Assembly (NCBI GenBank): GCA_030149245.1
Contig: JASBRX010000050.1
Location: 1-57,842 of the forward strand
DNA from: Sphingomonas bacterium
Lineage (GTDB): Bacteria > Pseudomonadota > Alphaproteobacteria > Sphingomonadales > Sphingomonadaceae
Direction: 5' to 3'
Length of the DNA stretch: 57,842 bases
The position numbers and the translations under genes are program-made. Shown in pieces: positions 39,458 through 49,643 of the stretch; position 1 is the first letter of the stretch; each line of letters opens with the position of its first letter. The notes beneath the pieces were generated by a model, which saw only the letters and a program-made list of their open reading frames with translations, did not search any database and had not been told where the DNA came from.

Positions 39458-40741
39458 ATGAGCGCCACCAACGGGGCGGCACCGACTGCGCAGGGCCATG
39501 GCACGCCCGGCTATCGCGCCGCCGTGCTCGCGATGCTGCTGCTGGTCTATACCTTCAACTTTCTCGACCGGCAGATCCTCGGCATCCTCGCCGTGCCGAT
39601 CAAGGCGGACCTTGGCCTCACCGATGGTCAGCTGGGTCTGCTCGGCGGGCTTGCCTTTGCGGCGCTCTATTCGACGCTCGCGATCCCGCTTGCGCTACTT
39701 GCGGACAAGACCAGCCGCACCTGGGTCATCACCATTTCGCTCGTCGTGTGGAGCGGGTTCACCGCCCTGTGCGGCATCGCGACCAATTTTGCGCAGATGC
39801 TGATCTACCGCATCGGTGTCGGTGTCGGTGAGGCGGGCGGGGTGGCGCCGAGCTACGCATTGATCTCCGACTATTTCCCGCCGCATCAGCGCGCGCGCGC
39901 GCTGGCGATCTACTCGCTTGGCATCCCGATCGGGCTCGCGGCGGGCGTGCTGTTCGGAGCGTGGATCGCGGCCGCTGTCGACTGGCGCGCGGCGTTCATC
40001 GCGGTCGGCCTTGCTGGCGTCGTGATCGCCCCGTTCTTCCGCCTGATCGTCAAGGAGCCGCCGCGTCCCGTCGTCGCCAAGTCCGATGGCCCGGGCATCG
40101 GCGCAGTGTTCGGCATCCTCGCGCGCAAGCGGAGCTTCTGGCTGCTCGCCTTCGCCGCATCGATGAGCTCGATCTGCGGCTATGGCCTCGCTTTCTGGAC
40201 CTCGTCCTTCCTCGTGCGCAGCTATGGCTTCGATCTCACCACGACGAGCTATTTCTTCGGGTCACTGCTGCTGATCGGTGGCGTGTCGGGCGTCTTCGCG
40301 GGCGGCTGGCTCGCCGACCGGATGGGGGCGGACAAGAGCAATTTCGCAAGGCTCCCGGCCTATGCCTGGCTGATCACCGCGCCATTGTTCATCGCGGGCT
40401 TTCTGGTCACCGACCCCTATCTGGCCTGGGCGCTGCTGGTGATTCCGAACGGGCTCAACATCCTGTGGCTGGGGCCGATCAACAATGCGATCCAGCATCT
40501 GGTCGAGCCACGCATGCGCGCTACGGCATCTGCGTGCTTCCTGATGATCAACAATCTGATCGGGCTGGGCCTGGGGTCGTGGAGCATCGGCATCGGCTCG
40601 GACCTGCTCGAACCGACCTTTGGTGACGAGGCTCTGCGCTACGCAATGGCTGCCGCAGCGTGCACCTATTTCGTGGCGACCGCTCTCGCGCTCCTCGCCA
40701 GCAAGGGCCTCCATCGCGATTGGGTAGACGACGCAGCCTGA
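39458..40741 (+). CDS. Major facilitator superfamily transporter (spinster-like)
   Basis: 427 residues with twelve predicted hydrophobic helices. MFS signatures: TFNFLDRQILGILAVPIKAD near the first helix, the loop LADKTSRTWVIT between helices 2 and 3, and YRIGVGVGEAGGVAPSYALI around helix 5. The pattern is closest to the spinster-like/ACS anion or hexuronate-type carriers found beside TonB receptors in Sphingomonadales. It probably carries across the inner membrane what the receptor brings into the periplasm. Ribosome-binding site GGGGAGAGGG. Confidence 0.87.
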   Translation: MSATNGAAPTAQGHGTPGYRAAVLAMLLLVYTFNFLDRQILGILAVPIKADLGLTDGQLGLLGGLAFAALYSTLAIPLALLADKTSRTWVITISLVVWSGFTALCGIATNFAQMLIYRIGVGVGEAGGVAPSYALISDYFPPHQRARALAIYSLGIPIGLAAGVLFGAWIAAAVDWRAAFIAVGLAGVVIAPFFRLIVKEPPRPVVAKSDGPGIGAVFGILARKRSFWLLAFAASMSSICGYGLAFWTSSFLVRSYGFDLTTTSYFFGSLLLIGGVSGVFAGGWLADRMGADKSNFARLPAYAWLITAPLFIAGFLVTDPYLAWALLVIPNGLNILWLGPINNAIQHLVEPRMRATASACFLMINNLIGLGLGSWSIGIGSDLLEPTFGDEALRYAMAAAACTYFVATALALLASKGLHRDWVDDAA

Positions 40742-40761
40742 GGGCTGCGTCGTCCTTCAGG

Positions 40762-42078
40762 TCAATCCGCGAACAGCAACACCGGCGTCTCGAGCAGCTT
40801 GCGCAGCGCCTGGACATAGCTCGCCGCGTCCCAGCCATCGACGACGCGATGGTCGCAGCTGATCGACAGGTTCATCAGCTTCGCGCGGACGATGTCGTCG
40901 CCGACAAACACCGGGCGCTCGACGATCTTGTTCGGCCCGATGATCGCCACCTCGGGCCGGTTGATCACCGGCGTGGTGGCGATGCCGCCCAGCGGACCCA
41001 GCGAGGTGATCGTGATCGTCCCGCCCTGCAGCTCTTCCGACTTGATCTTGCCGGTGCGCGCCGCTTCGGCCAGCCGACCGATCTCGCTCGCCAGCTGCCA
41101 CACATTCATGTCCTGCGCATCGCTGATGACCGGGACGGTCAGCCCGGCATCGGTCTGCGTCGCCATGCCCATATGGACGCGGCCATAGCGCGTCACCACG
41201 CCGCCCTCATCGTCATAGCGCGCGTTGAGCATCGGAAAGTCGGGCAAGGTGCGACAGATCGCGACGATCAGGAACGGCAGCATCGTCAGCTTGGGCCGCG
41301 ATCCGCGATTGGCGTTCAGGTCGGCGCGCATCGCCTCCAGCGCGGTCACGTCGATCTCGTCGACATAGGTGAAGTGCGGGATCGCGCGCTTCGCCGCCGC
41401 CATATTCTCGGCGATGCGACGGCGCATCCCGATGACCTTGACCGCCTCGTCTTCCCGCGCGCGGCTGGCGTGCGGGGCATGATAGCCCTGCCCGCTGCCA
41501 TAGCGCAGATAGGCGTCGAGGTCGGCGTGACGGATATGCTGCCCGTCATGCTTCACTTCGGCCAGGTCGACGCCCAGGTCCTTGGCACGCGCCCGCACGG
41601 CGGGGGAGGCGAGGACGTGCTTCGCGGCGGGAGCCTGCTCCTCCGCTCCGTTTGCCCTGAGCTTGTCGAAGGGCTGCGCGACCACTTCGGTTGCGGCAGG
41701 TGCTTCGACAGGCTCAGCACGAACGGGGGTTGGCGCTTCGACCACTTCCGGAACCCCCGGCGTCTCCGCCTCGACCTGCTCCTCGACCGCCTCGGCCACA
41801 GGAGCCTCCGCAACCGGGGTCTCCTCCGCCACCGCCTCTTCGGTCTCCACGACCATCAGCGACGCGCCAATCGCGACCTGGTCGCCGACCTCGCCGGCCA
41901 GCTCGACCACCACGCCCGACACCGGCGATTCCATTTCCACGGTCGCCTTGTCGGTCATCATGTCGGCGACCTGCTGATCTTCCTCGATCCGGTCGCCGAC
42001 CTTGACGTGCCAGGCGACGATCTCGGCCTCGGCGATGCCTTCGCCAATGTCCGGAAGACGAAACGTAAAGCGCGCCAT
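40762..42078 (-). CDS. bkdB: Branched-chain 2-oxoacid dehydrogenase E2 (BkdB), linker carrying a palindromic repeat
   Basis: 438 residues. The lipoyl domain (1-80) has the lipoylated Lys in MMTDKATVEMESP (K44). The peripheral-subunit-binding domain is around LASPAVRARAKDLG (about 168-202). The catalytic acyltransferase domain ends with CDHRVVDGWDAA, the active-site His-x-x-x-Asp-Gly. The linker (residues ~118-144) contains a translated palindromic repeat, giving VRAEPVEAP and QPFDKLRANG. Start 42078 gives MARFTFRLPDIGEG, the standard E2 N-terminus. It transfers acyl groups from E1 (bkdA1/A2) to CoA in valine, leucine and isoleucine breakdown. Last gene of bkdA1-A2-B; no E3 gene in the window. 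Confidence 0.92.
   Translation of the reverse strand: MARFTFRLPDIGEGIAEAEIVAWHVKVGDRIEEDQQVADMMTDKATVEMESPVSGVVVELAGEVGDQVAIGASLMVVETEEAVAEETPVAEAPVAEAVEEQVEAETPGVPEVVEAPTPVRAEPVEAPAATEVVAQPFDKLRANGAEEQAPAAKHVLASPAVRARAKDLGVDLAEVKHDGQHIRHADLDAYLRYGSGQGYHAPHASRAREDEAVKVIGMRRRIAENMAAAKRAIPHFTYVDEIDVTALEAMRADLNANRGSRPKLTMLPFLIVAICRTLPDFPMLNARYDDEGGVVTRYGRVHMGMATQTDAGLTVPVISDAQDMNVWQLASEIGRLAEAARTGKIKSEELQGGTITITSLGPLGGIATTPVINRPEVAIIGPNKIVERPVFVGDDIVRAKLMNLSISCDHRVVDGWDAASYVQALRKLLETPVLLFAD
41648..41726. repeat. REP-like palindromic element inside bkdB
   Basis: Arms CCGTTTGCCCTGAGCTTGTC (41648 onward) and CTTCGACAGGCTCAGCACGA (from 41703) are the same as in the intergenic copies at 23333 and 27638. 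Here the element is read in frame as part of the E2 linker, with no stop codon in that frame. Confidence 0.9.
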
Positions 42079-42083
42079 GCCGA

Positions 42084-43142
42084 TCAGTCCTTCAGGAGTT
42101 TTTTCAAAGCCTGTCCAATACGGACCGGCCCGGGGAAATAAGCCCATTCAAGGCTATGGGGATACGGCGTGTCAAAGCCGGTGACGCGCTCGATCGGTGC
42201 CTCGAGGTGATAGAAGCACCGCTCCTGCACCAGCGCCGACAGTTCCGCGCCAAACCCGCCGGTGCGCGTCGCCTCGTGCACGATCATGCAGCGCCCGGTC
42301 TTCTTCACCGACTCCTCGATCGTGTCGATGTCGAGCGGCACCAAAGTGCGCAGGTCGATGATCTCGGCATCGACGCCCATTTCCTCGACCGTCGCCTTCA
42401 CCACATGCACCATCGTGCCATAGGCCAACACGGTCAGCGCAGTGCCCGGCCGCACGATCGCCGCCTTGCCCAGTTCGATGCGGTAATATCCTTCGGGCAC
42501 CGCGCCGCCGGGATGCTTCGACCAGTTTTCCGCCGGGCGATCCCAATGGCCGTTGAACGGGCCGTTATAGATGCGCTTGGGCTCGAAGAAGATGACCGGG
42601 TCATTGTCCTCGATCGACGCGATCAACAGCCCCTTGGCGTCGTACGGCGTCGACGGGATCACCGTCTTCACGCCCGACACATGGGTGAAGATGCCCTCGG
42701 GCGACTGGCTATGCGTCTGCCCGCCGAAAATCCCTCCGCCGAAGGGCGAACGCACCGTCAGCGGCGCGGTGAACTGCCCTGCCGAACGATAGCGCAGCCG
42801 CGCCGCCTCGCTCACCAGCTGGTCGAGCGCGGGGTAGATATAGTCGGCGAACTGGATTTCCGGCACCGGGCGCAGGCCATATGCGCCCATGCCGATCGCC
42901 ACGCCGATGATGCCGCATTCGGTGATCGGCGTGTCGAACACGCGGGTCTTGCCATATTTCGCCTGCAGCCCGGCGGTCGCCCGGAAGACGCCGCCGAAAT
43001 AGCCGACATCCTCACCCATCACGACCACATCGGGATCGCGCGCCATCATCACGTCCATGGCGGAATTGATCGCCTGGATCATGTTCATGCGGACGGTGTC
43101 GCCGGTTTCGCCGGTGGCGGAGGTTTCGATCACGTCGCTCAT
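42084..43142 (-). CDS. bkdA2: Branched-chain 2-oxoacid dehydrogenase E1 beta subunit (BkdA2)
   Basis: 352 residues. Transketolase-like E1 beta: MNMIQAINSAMDVMMARDPD then VVVMGEDVGYFGGVFRATAG (about 17-56), the SPFGGGIFGGQTHSQSPE segment near the active site, and the C-terminal TGRCMIVHEATRTGGFGAEL. Forms the alpha2beta2 E1 with BkdA1 and uses thiamine diphosphate. Its start overlaps the bkdA1 stop by 4 bases (ATGA). The open frame upstream of 43142 is antisense or out of frame with bkdA1 and is not coding. Confidence 0.95.
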   Translation of the reverse strand: MSDVIETSATGETGDTVRMNMIQAINSAMDVMMARDPDVVVMGEDVGYFGGVFRATAGLQAKYGKTRVFDTPITECGIIGVAIGMGAYGLRPVPEIQFADYIYPALDQLVSEAARLRYRSAGQFTAPLTVRSPFGGGIFGGQTHSQSPEGIFTHVSGVKTVIPSTPYDAKGLLIASIEDNDPVIFFEPKRIYNGPFNGHWDRPAENWSKHPGGAVPEGYYRIELGKAAIVRPGTALTVLAYGTMVHVVKATVEEMGVDAEIIDLRTLVPLDIDTIEESVKKTGRCMIVHEATRTGGFGAELSALVQERCFYHLEAPIERVTGFDTPYPHSLEWAYFPGPVRIGQALKKLLKD

Positions 43143-44422
43143 GCCTTCCTCGCCCATGGCCGGCCGCTGGCCTCTTCCTCGTCCAGCATCTGCTGGCGCT
43201 GCTCGCGCAGATGCCACGGCATTTCCTCGAACACCCCGTCGAACAGCGAATCGAGCGGCTGGTGCAGGCCATGGCCGAGGATGCCGTTCTTCTCGGCTTC
43301 CTTCTGCGATGCCTTGACCAGTTCGGCGACCTCGCGGTCCATCGCCGCGTGGCGTTCCTCGTCCCATTCGCCCAGGGCGATCAGATGCGCCTTCAGCCGC
43401 GCGATCGGGTCGCCCAGCGGCCATGCGCTGGGCTCGCCCGCGCTGCGATATTGGGTGGGATCGTCGGAGGTCGAATGACCCTCGGCGCGATAGGTGAAAT
43501 GCTCGATCAGCGTCGGCCCCTGATTGGTCCGCGCACGCTCCGCCGCCCACTGCGTCGCCGCATAGACCGCCAGCGCGTCATTGCCGTCGACGCGGAGGCC
43601 AGCCATGCCATAGCCGATCGCGCGCGCGGCAAAGGTCGTCGCCTCGGCCCCGGCAAAGCCCGAGAAGCTCGAAATCGCCCATTGGTTGTTGACGACGTTG
43701 AGGATGACCGGCGCCTTGTAGACCGTCGCAAAGGTCATCGCCGAGTGGAAGTCGCCCTCCGCCGTCGATCCTTCCCCGCACCAGGTCGCGGCGATTCGCG
43801 TATCGCCCTTGGCCGCGCTCGCCATCGCCCAGCCCACCGCCTGCGGATATTGCGTGGCAAGGTTGCCGCTGATCGAAAAGAACCCGTCGTCCTTCGACGA
43901 ATACATGATCGGCAGCTGCTTGCCCTGCAGATGGTCGCCGCTGTTCGAATAAATCTGGTTCATCATCTGAACCAGCGAATAGCCGCGCGCGATCAGAATG
44001 CCCTGCTGGCGATAGCTGGGGAAGCACATGTCGTCGCGGCTCAGCGCATGGGTGGCGGCAATCGCCACCGCCTCTTCGCCGGTGCACTTCATGTAGAAAC
44101 TGGTCTTGCCCTGCCGCTGGGCGCGGAACATGCGCTCGTCGAACGCGCGCACCAGCGCCATGTCGCGCAGCATCGTGCGCAGCGTGTCGGGATCGAGTCG
44201 CGGATCCCACGGGCCGACCGCGCGACCCGCATCGTCGAGCACGCGGACCAACGTATAGGACAGGTCGTGGAAGCTCGCCGGATCGGCGGCGGTATCGGGG
44301 CGGGGCTGCGCGCCGGCGGGCGGCACTTCCACGGCTGCGAAATCGACCGCATCGCCCGGCCGGAACTTGGGCTCCGGCACATGCAGGCTCAGCGGGGGCA
44401 GGTTGCGCGGGACGTCCGCCAT
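43139..44422 (-). CDS. bkdA1: Branched-chain 2-oxoacid dehydrogenase E1 alpha subunit (BkdA1)
   Basis: 427 residues. The thiamine-diphosphate motif WCGEGSTAEGDFHSAM to LNVVNNQWAIS (GEG-N26-NN type) lies around residues 215-251. FSISGNLATQYPQAVGWAMA and the phosphorylation-loop-like YRAEGHSTSDDPTQYRS are typical of branched-chain E1 alpha. The extra ~55 N-terminal residues, compared with pyruvate E1 alpha, also fit BkdA1. It decarboxylates the branched-chain 2-oxoacids. First gene of the bkdA1-A2-B operon. Confidence 0.95.
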   Translation of the reverse strand: MADVPRNLPPLSLHVPEPKFRPGDAVDFAAVEVPPAGAQPRPDTAADPASFHDLSYTLVRVLDDAGRAVGPWDPRLDPDTLRTMLRDMALVRAFDERMFRAQRQGKTSFYMKCTGEEAVAIAATHALSRDDMCFPSYRQQGILIARGYSLVQMMNQIYSNSGDHLQGKQLPIMYSSKDDGFFSISGNLATQYPQAVGWAMASAAKGDTRIAATWCGEGSTAEGDFHSAMTFATVYKAPVILNVVNNQWAISSFSGFAGAEATTFAARAIGYGMAGLRVDGNDALAVYAATQWAAERARTNQGPTLIEHFTYRAEGHSTSDDPTQYRSAGEPSAWPLGDPIARLKAHLIALGEWDEERHAAMDREVAELVKASQKEAEKNGILGHGLHQPLDSLFDGVFEEMPWHLREQRQQMLDEEEASGRPWARKA

Positions 44423-44489
44423 GCACTCTCCAGCGTCTAGAATGGCTCCGGGTCGCCCTGCGGCGCACGGACATTTATTTCAGCGCCCG

Positions 44490-44495
44490 ATTATA
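44490..44495 (-). promoter_or_regulatory. Possible -10 element of the bkd operon
   Basis: Minus-strand TATAAT at 44490-44495 is a perfect -10 hexamer about 68 bases before the bkdA1 ATG. No good -35 is found at 16-18 bp, so the promoter may need an activator. The surrounding ~240 bases between bkdA1 and prs contain no other clear signal. Confidence 0.4.
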
Positions 44496-44666
44496 TTGTT
44501 TCAACCGGGCTGTCGAGATGGGTCAGCATTGCTGTCCTGACTCGCCTGTGCCCGGACGGGACGCCGAACCTCTGACACGCTACCCTAAACGCCCCCTTTT
44601 CGCGAGCGATCCGTGTGCCTAAGGGGGAGACAATTCGATGACACTCGCTGGGGAGCGACGCGCATT

Positions 44667-45602
<936 letters not shown>

Positions 45603-45607
45603 TCTAA

Positions 45608-45776
45608 TTCCTCCCCCAGCTCACTGGGGGAGGTGGCAGCGCGCAGCGCTGACGGAGGGGCCGCCCCGAAGAGGGCGGAATTTTGCCGAGGTGGTCACGG
45701 CTGCCTGCGCAGCCGCCCCTCCACCACCGCCTTCGGCGGCGGTCCCCCTCCCCTGAGACAAGCTCAGGGGAGGAAC
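45608..45776. repeat. Long palindromic intergenic repeat, copy 3
   Basis: Same family as 8396, 10429 and 57531: ends CCTCCCCCAGCTCACTGGGG and CCTGAGACAAGCTCAGGGGA, core GGGCCGCCCCGAAGAGGGCG then GAATTTTGCCGAG. It lies between the convergent prs and TSUP genes and can act as a bidirectional stem-loop. Confidence 0.85.
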
Positions 45777-45780
45777 TGGG

Positions 45781-46530
45781 TCACCCCACCGCCTTCGCCA
45801 CCAGCACCACGCCCACGCCGATCATCAGCCAGTAGATCGCGCTATAAAACCGCTCCGGCGACACCCGCCGCACCAGCCACACCCCGGCAAAGGTTGACGC
45901 GATCGCAACGGGCATCAGCACTGCGCTGGTCCCGAGATTTTCGGTCGTGAATTGCCCCAGCGCCAGATAGGCGGGCACCTTGAGCCAGTTCACTGCGCCG
46001 AAGAACACTGCGGTGGTGCCGACCAGATAAGCCGGCGTCAGCTGGCGCGGCATGACCCATAGCTGCCAGGGCGGTGCCCCGGCATGGGCGATCTGGCTGG
46101 TGAAGCCTGATGCCACCCCGAACAGCGACCCAACCCAGCCGGGCGAGGTTGACGCGGCGCCTGCGCTACCCAGCCGGTCCTTCCACAGCCGGTGTGCGCC
46201 AAACACGGCCGAAATCACCCCGACCATCGCAAGCACGACGTCCGCCGACACGCTCGCCGCAAACCAATAGCCCAGCGCGATGCCGACGATCGCGCCCGCC
46301 AGCGTCCATCCCAGCACGAAATAATCGACCGTTCGCCGGAACGCCCAGATGCCGACCACGTCCTGCACGATCAGGATCGGCAGCAGGATCGCCGCCGCAC
46401 GCACCGGATCGATGACAAAGGCAATCACCGGCAGCGACAGCGCGCCCGCCCCGGCGAAACCGCCCTTGGACAGTCCCAGCAGCACCACCGCCGGAACCGC
46501 GAGTGCGTAAAAGAGCGGATCGGCGATCAG
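45781..46530 (-). CDS. TSUP-family sulfite/organosulfonate exporter (TauE/SafE)
   Basis: About 249 residues with eight hydrophobic segments. ALAVPAVVLLGLSKGGFAGA near the N-terminus and GFTSQIAHAGAPPWQLWVMP in the middle are TSUP (TauE/SafE, DUF81) signatures. The start is uncertain: there is no ATG, GTG or TTG at the expected place. CTG at 46530, whose last two bases are shared with the crtZ stop codon, fits the family start and the coupling. Inner-membrane carrier of small anions; the substrate is unknown. Confidence 0.82.
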   Translation of the reverse strand: MIADPLFYALAVPAVVLLGLSKGGFAGAGALSLPVIAFVIDPVRAAAILLPILIVQDVVGIWAFRRTVDYFVLGWTLAGAIVGIALGYWFAASVSADVVLAMVGVISAVFGAHRLWKDRLGSAGAASTSPGWVGSLFGVASGFTSQIAHAGAPPWQLWVMPRQLTPAYLVGTTAVFFGAVNWLKVPAYLALGQFTTENLGTSAVLMPVAIASTFAGVWLVRRVSPERFYSAIYWLMIGVGVVLVAKAVG

Positions 46531-47030
46531 AACCGACCGACCGGCTCGCGCACCCCGGCATTGCCGCGCGCCTTGAGCTGCGCCTTCAGCTTCTCGGGCG
46601 GCGGGGCATAGAGGAACCCGAAGCTCACCGTCCCATGCTTGGTCTCGACCACATGGTGCAGTCGGTGCGCCTGGATGATCCGCTTCATATAGTCCGACTT
46701 GGGGATGTAGCGGGTGTTGAGTCGCTTGTGCACGATGATGTCGTGGAACCCGAAATAGATCGCGCCATAGGCCGCAATCCCCGCACCGATCCACGCATAA
46801 CCCTGCCACCATCCCAGATGCACGCCGCCCAGCAGCAGCACGAACGACGGCACCGCAAAGATCACGGCATAGAGGTCGTTCAGCTCCCAATTCCCCGTGC
46901 GCGGCTCATGATGGCTCTTGTGCAGGAACCAGCCCGGCCCGTGCATCACCCAACGGTGCGCGACATAGGCAAACCCCTCCATCAGGGCGACGGTGAGCAG
47001 GAACAGCGCGATGCCGATTGCGGGACTCAT
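46527..47030 (-). CDS. crtZ: Beta-carotene hydroxylase CrtZ-like
   Basis: 167 residues with a membrane N-terminus (MSPAIGIALFLLTVALMEGF). The fatty-acid-hydroxylase-type di-iron histidine clusters are clear: AHRWVMHGPGWFLHKSHHEP (about 24-43), FGFHDIIVHKR and QAHRLHHVVE. This spacing matches CrtZ, which adds 3-hydroxyl groups to carotenoids to give zeaxanthin-type pigments. An in-frame ATG at 47054 would add eight residues and overlaps the start of the divergent lipoprotein gene. It is followed by the TSUP gene, probably in the same transcript. Confidence 0.85.
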   Translation of the reverse strand: MSPAIGIALFLLTVALMEGFAYVAHRWVMHGPGWFLHKSHHEPRTGNWELNDLYAVIFAVPSFVLLLGGVHLGWWQGYAWIGAGIAAYGAIYFGFHDIIVHKRLNTRYIPKSDYMKRIIQAHRLHHVVETKHGTVSFGFLYAPPPEKLKAQLKARGNAGVREPVGRF

Positions 47031-47052
47031 GCGCGCGATATAGCGACGGACC

Positions 47053-47376
47053 ATGTTCGATGCGAGCCGCGTGATTCCCCTGATTGCGGCCCTGGCCGCA
47101 CTTTCCGCCTGCGCGGTGCCCGAAGCGCGGCTGCGCACCGGCCTCACCAATGCCGGCCTGCCCAAGCCGCTGGCCGCGTGCATGGCAGAGCGGATGGTCG
47201 ATCGCCTGAGCCTCGCTCAGCTGATGCGCATCGCCGACCTGCCCAAGGCGGGTGAGGCCGAGTCGCTCGACCGCTTCCTCCACCGCGTCCGCGCGCTCGG
47301 CGACCCGGAAATCCTCGCGGTCGCGACCAGTTCGGGCGGACTCTGCGCCACCGGTCTTGCCAAAGAGGCGCGCTAA
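47053..47376 (+). CDS. Putative small lipoprotein of unknown function
   Basis: 107 residues. The N-terminus MFDASRVIPLIAALAALSAC has a hydrophobic core and a lipobox-like LSAC. The rest is helical with conserved-looking Cys-Met-Ala (AACMAERMVDRLSLAQLMRI). No family is recognised. Its ATG (47053-47055) overlaps by two bases the possible crtZ ATG on the other strand. It ends about 130 bases before sucC. Confidence 0.6.
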   Translation: MFDASRVIPLIAALAALSACAVPEARLRTGLTNAGLPKPLAACMAERMVDRLSLAQLMRIADLPKAGEAESLDRFLHRVRALGDPEILAVATSSGGLCATGLAKEAR

Positions 47377-47505
47377 CCCGCTGCAATCGTCAGCTAAGCG
47401 GCCACTATTGCAATTGCGTCGCAATTCCAATGTCAAGACATTTGATTCCGCCGCGCCCCTGTGCTTAAGCGGCGCGAATTTTGCTGCAACGCAAAGGGCG
47501 ATCCC

Positions 47506-48705
47506 ATGAATATCCATGAATATCAGGCCAAGGAACTGCTGGCGAAGTACGGCGCGCCGATCGCGGCTGGCCATGCCGCCTTCACCGTCGAAGAGGCGGT
47601 CGAAGCCGCCAAGAAGCTCCCCGGGCCGCTGTTCGTGGTGAAGTCGCAGATCCATGCCGGCGGCCGCGGCAAGGGCAAGTTCAAGGAACTGCCTCCTGAA
47701 GCCAAGGGCGGCGTCCGCCTCGCCTTCAGCCTCGACGAGGTCGAAGCGCATGCCAAGGACATGCTCGGCAACACGCTGGTGACGATCCAGACCGGCGACG
47801 CCGGCAAGCAGGTCAACCGCCTCTACGTCACCGACGGCGCCGACATCGCCAAGGAATTCTACCTCGCGCTGCTCGTCGATCGCGCCACCAGCCGCATCGC
47901 CTTCGTCGTCTCGACCGAAGGCGGCATGGACATCGAGGAAGTCGCCCACTCGACCCCTGAAAAGATCCACAGCTTCTCGGTCGATCCCGCGACCGGCTTC
48001 ATGCCGCATCACGGCCGCACCGTCGCCGCTGCGCTCGGCCTGACCGGCGATCAGGCGAAGCAGGCGGCCAAGGTTGCGTCGTCGCTCTACGCCGCGTTCC
48101 TCGCCACCGATGCCGAGCAGATCGAGGTCAACCCGCTCGCGCTGACCGAGCAGGGCAACCTCCTCGTCCTCGACGCCAAGGTCGGCTTCGACGGCAACGC
48201 GATGTTCCGTCACAAGGACCTGATGGAACTGCGCGACACCACCGAAGAGGATCCGATGGAGCTTGAGGCGTCGAAGTACGACCTGGCTTACATCAAGCTC
48301 GACGGCGACATCGGCTGCATGGTCAACGGCGCGGGCCTCGCCATGGCGACGATGGACATCATCAAGCTCAACGGCATGTTCCCGGCCAACTTCCTCGACG
48401 TCGGCGGCGGCGCGAACAAGGAAAAGGTCACCGCCGCGTTCAAGATCATCCTCGCCGATCCGGCGGTGAAGGGCATTCTCGTCAACATCTTCGGCGGGAT
48501 CATGAAGTGCGACATCATCGCCGAGGGCATCGTCGCCGCGGCGAAGGAAGTGAACCTCTCGGTCCCGCTGGTCGTCCGCCTCGAAGGCACCAATGTCCAG
48601 CAGGGCAAGGACATCCTCGCCAATTCGGGCCTGCCGATCGTTCCCGCGAACGACCTGGGCGACGCGGCGAAGAAGATCGTGGCGGAGGTCAAGGCGGTTG
48701 CTTGA
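47506..48705 (+). CDS. sucC: Succinyl-CoA synthetase beta subunit
   Basis: 399 residues, exactly the usual length. The N-terminus [20 protein letters not shown], the ATP-grasp domain ([40 protein letters not shown]) and the C-terminal FDVGGGAN-type/[12 protein letters not shown] stretch are present. With SucD it makes succinate and ATP/GTP in the citric-acid cycle. The start at 47506 is chosen for the family N-terminus and the AAAGGG upstream. sucD is not adjacent; the gene ends in a strong terminator before etfB. Confidence 0.97.
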   Translation: MNIHEYQAKELLAKYGAPIAAGHAAFTVEEAVEAAKKLPGPLFVVKSQIHAGGRGKGKFKELPPEAKGGVRLAFSLDEVEAHAKDMLGNTLVTIQTGDAGKQVNRLYVTDGADIAKEFYLALLVDRATSRIAFVVSTEGGMDIEEVAHSTPEKIHSFSVDPATGFMPHHGRTVAAALGLTGDQAKQAAKVASSLYAAFLATDAEQIEVNPLALTEQGNLLVLDAKVGFDGNAMFRHKDLMELRDTTEEDPMELEASKYDLAYIKLDGDIGCMVNGAGLAMATMDIIKLNGMFPANFLDVGGGANKEKVTAAFKIILADPAVKGILVNIFGGIMKCDIIAEGIVAAAKEVNLSVPLVVRLEGTNVQQGKDILANSGLPIVPANDLGDAAKKIVAEVKAVA

Positions 48706-48732
48706 TCGCAGCCTCCTGAATGCCCATTGAAA

Positions 48733-48769
48733 GGGGGTCCGGCGCACGTGTCGCGCCGGACCCCCTTTT
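48733..48769 (+). terminator. Rho-independent terminator of sucC
   Basis: A perfect 13-bp stem (GGGGGTCCGGCGC / GCGCCGGACCCCC) with a 7-base loop followed by TTTT. It lies 28 bases after the sucC stop codon. Confidence 0.95.
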
Positions 48770-48893
48770 CGTTTGCGCAATGACGTTACGGCAATCGAGT
48801 GATTCCATACCGGACTTGCGAAAACGGGCAAAACTCTTCTAGGGACGCCCGGACTCGAAACTTTAAAACGACGCGATTGGAGCGGAGGACGCG

Positions 48894-49643
48894 ATGAAAG
48901 TGCTGGTGCCGGTCAAGCGTGTGCTTGACTATAACGTAAAGCCCCGCGTGAAAGCGGACGGGACGGGCGTGGACCTCGCCAACGTCAAGATGAGCATGAA
49001 CCCGTTCGACGAGATCGCGGTCGAGGAAGCCATCCGCCTCAAGGAAAAGGGCGTCGCGACCGAGATCGTCGTCGTCTCGATCGGCGAGCAAAAGGCTCAG
49101 GAAACGCTGCGCACTGCGCTCGCGATGGGTGCCGACCGCGCGATCCTGATCACCAGCGAAGGTCCGGTCGAGCCGCTCGGCGTCGCCAAGCTGCTGGCCA
49201 AGGTCGCTGAGGAAGAACAGCCCGGCTTGATCATCCTCGGCAAGCAGGCGATCGACGACGACAATAACCAGACCGGCCAGATGCTCGGCGCGCTGCTCGG
49301 CTGGGGCCAGGGTACCTTCGCGTCGAAGGTCGAGGTGTCGGGCGACACCGTCGACGTGACCCGCGAGGTCGATGGGGGCCTCGAAACGGTGAAGCTCAAC
49401 ATCCCCGCGATCGTCACCACCGATCTTCGCCTCAACGAGCCGCGCTACGCCTCGCTGCCCAACATCATGAAGGCAAAGAGCAAGCCGCTCGCGCAGAAGA
49501 CCCCGGCGGACTACGGCGTCGACCTCACCCCGCGCCTGACGGTGGTGAAGGTCGCCGAGCCCGCCAAGCGGACTGCGGGCGTCAAGGTTGCGGATGTGGA
49601 TGAGCTTGTCGGCAGGCTCAAGGCACTGGGAGTTGCGAAATGA
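48894..49643 (+). CDS. etfB: Electron-transfer flavoprotein beta subunit
   Basis: 249 residues. The N-terminus [20 protein letters not shown], the [20 protein letters not shown] segment and the [20 protein letters not shown] signature (about 161-180) are classical EtfB. Together with EtfA it carries electrons from acyl-CoA dehydrogenases to the quinone pool, which fits the nearby branched-chain 2-oxoacid dehydrogenase. Strong GGAGG ribosome-binding site. Overlaps etfA by 4 bases. Confidence 0.97.
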   Translation: MKVLVPVKRVLDYNVKPRVKADGTGVDLANVKMSMNPFDEIAVEEAIRLKEKGVATEIVVVSIGEQKAQETLRTALAMGADRAILITSEGPVEPLGVAKLLAKVAEEEQPGLIILGKQAIDDDNNQTGQMLGALLGWGQGTFASKVEVSGDTVDVTREVDGGLETVKLNIPAIVTTDLRLNEPRYASLPNIMKAKSKPLAQKTPADYGVDLTPRLTVVKVAEPAKRTAGVKVADVDELVGRLKALGVAK

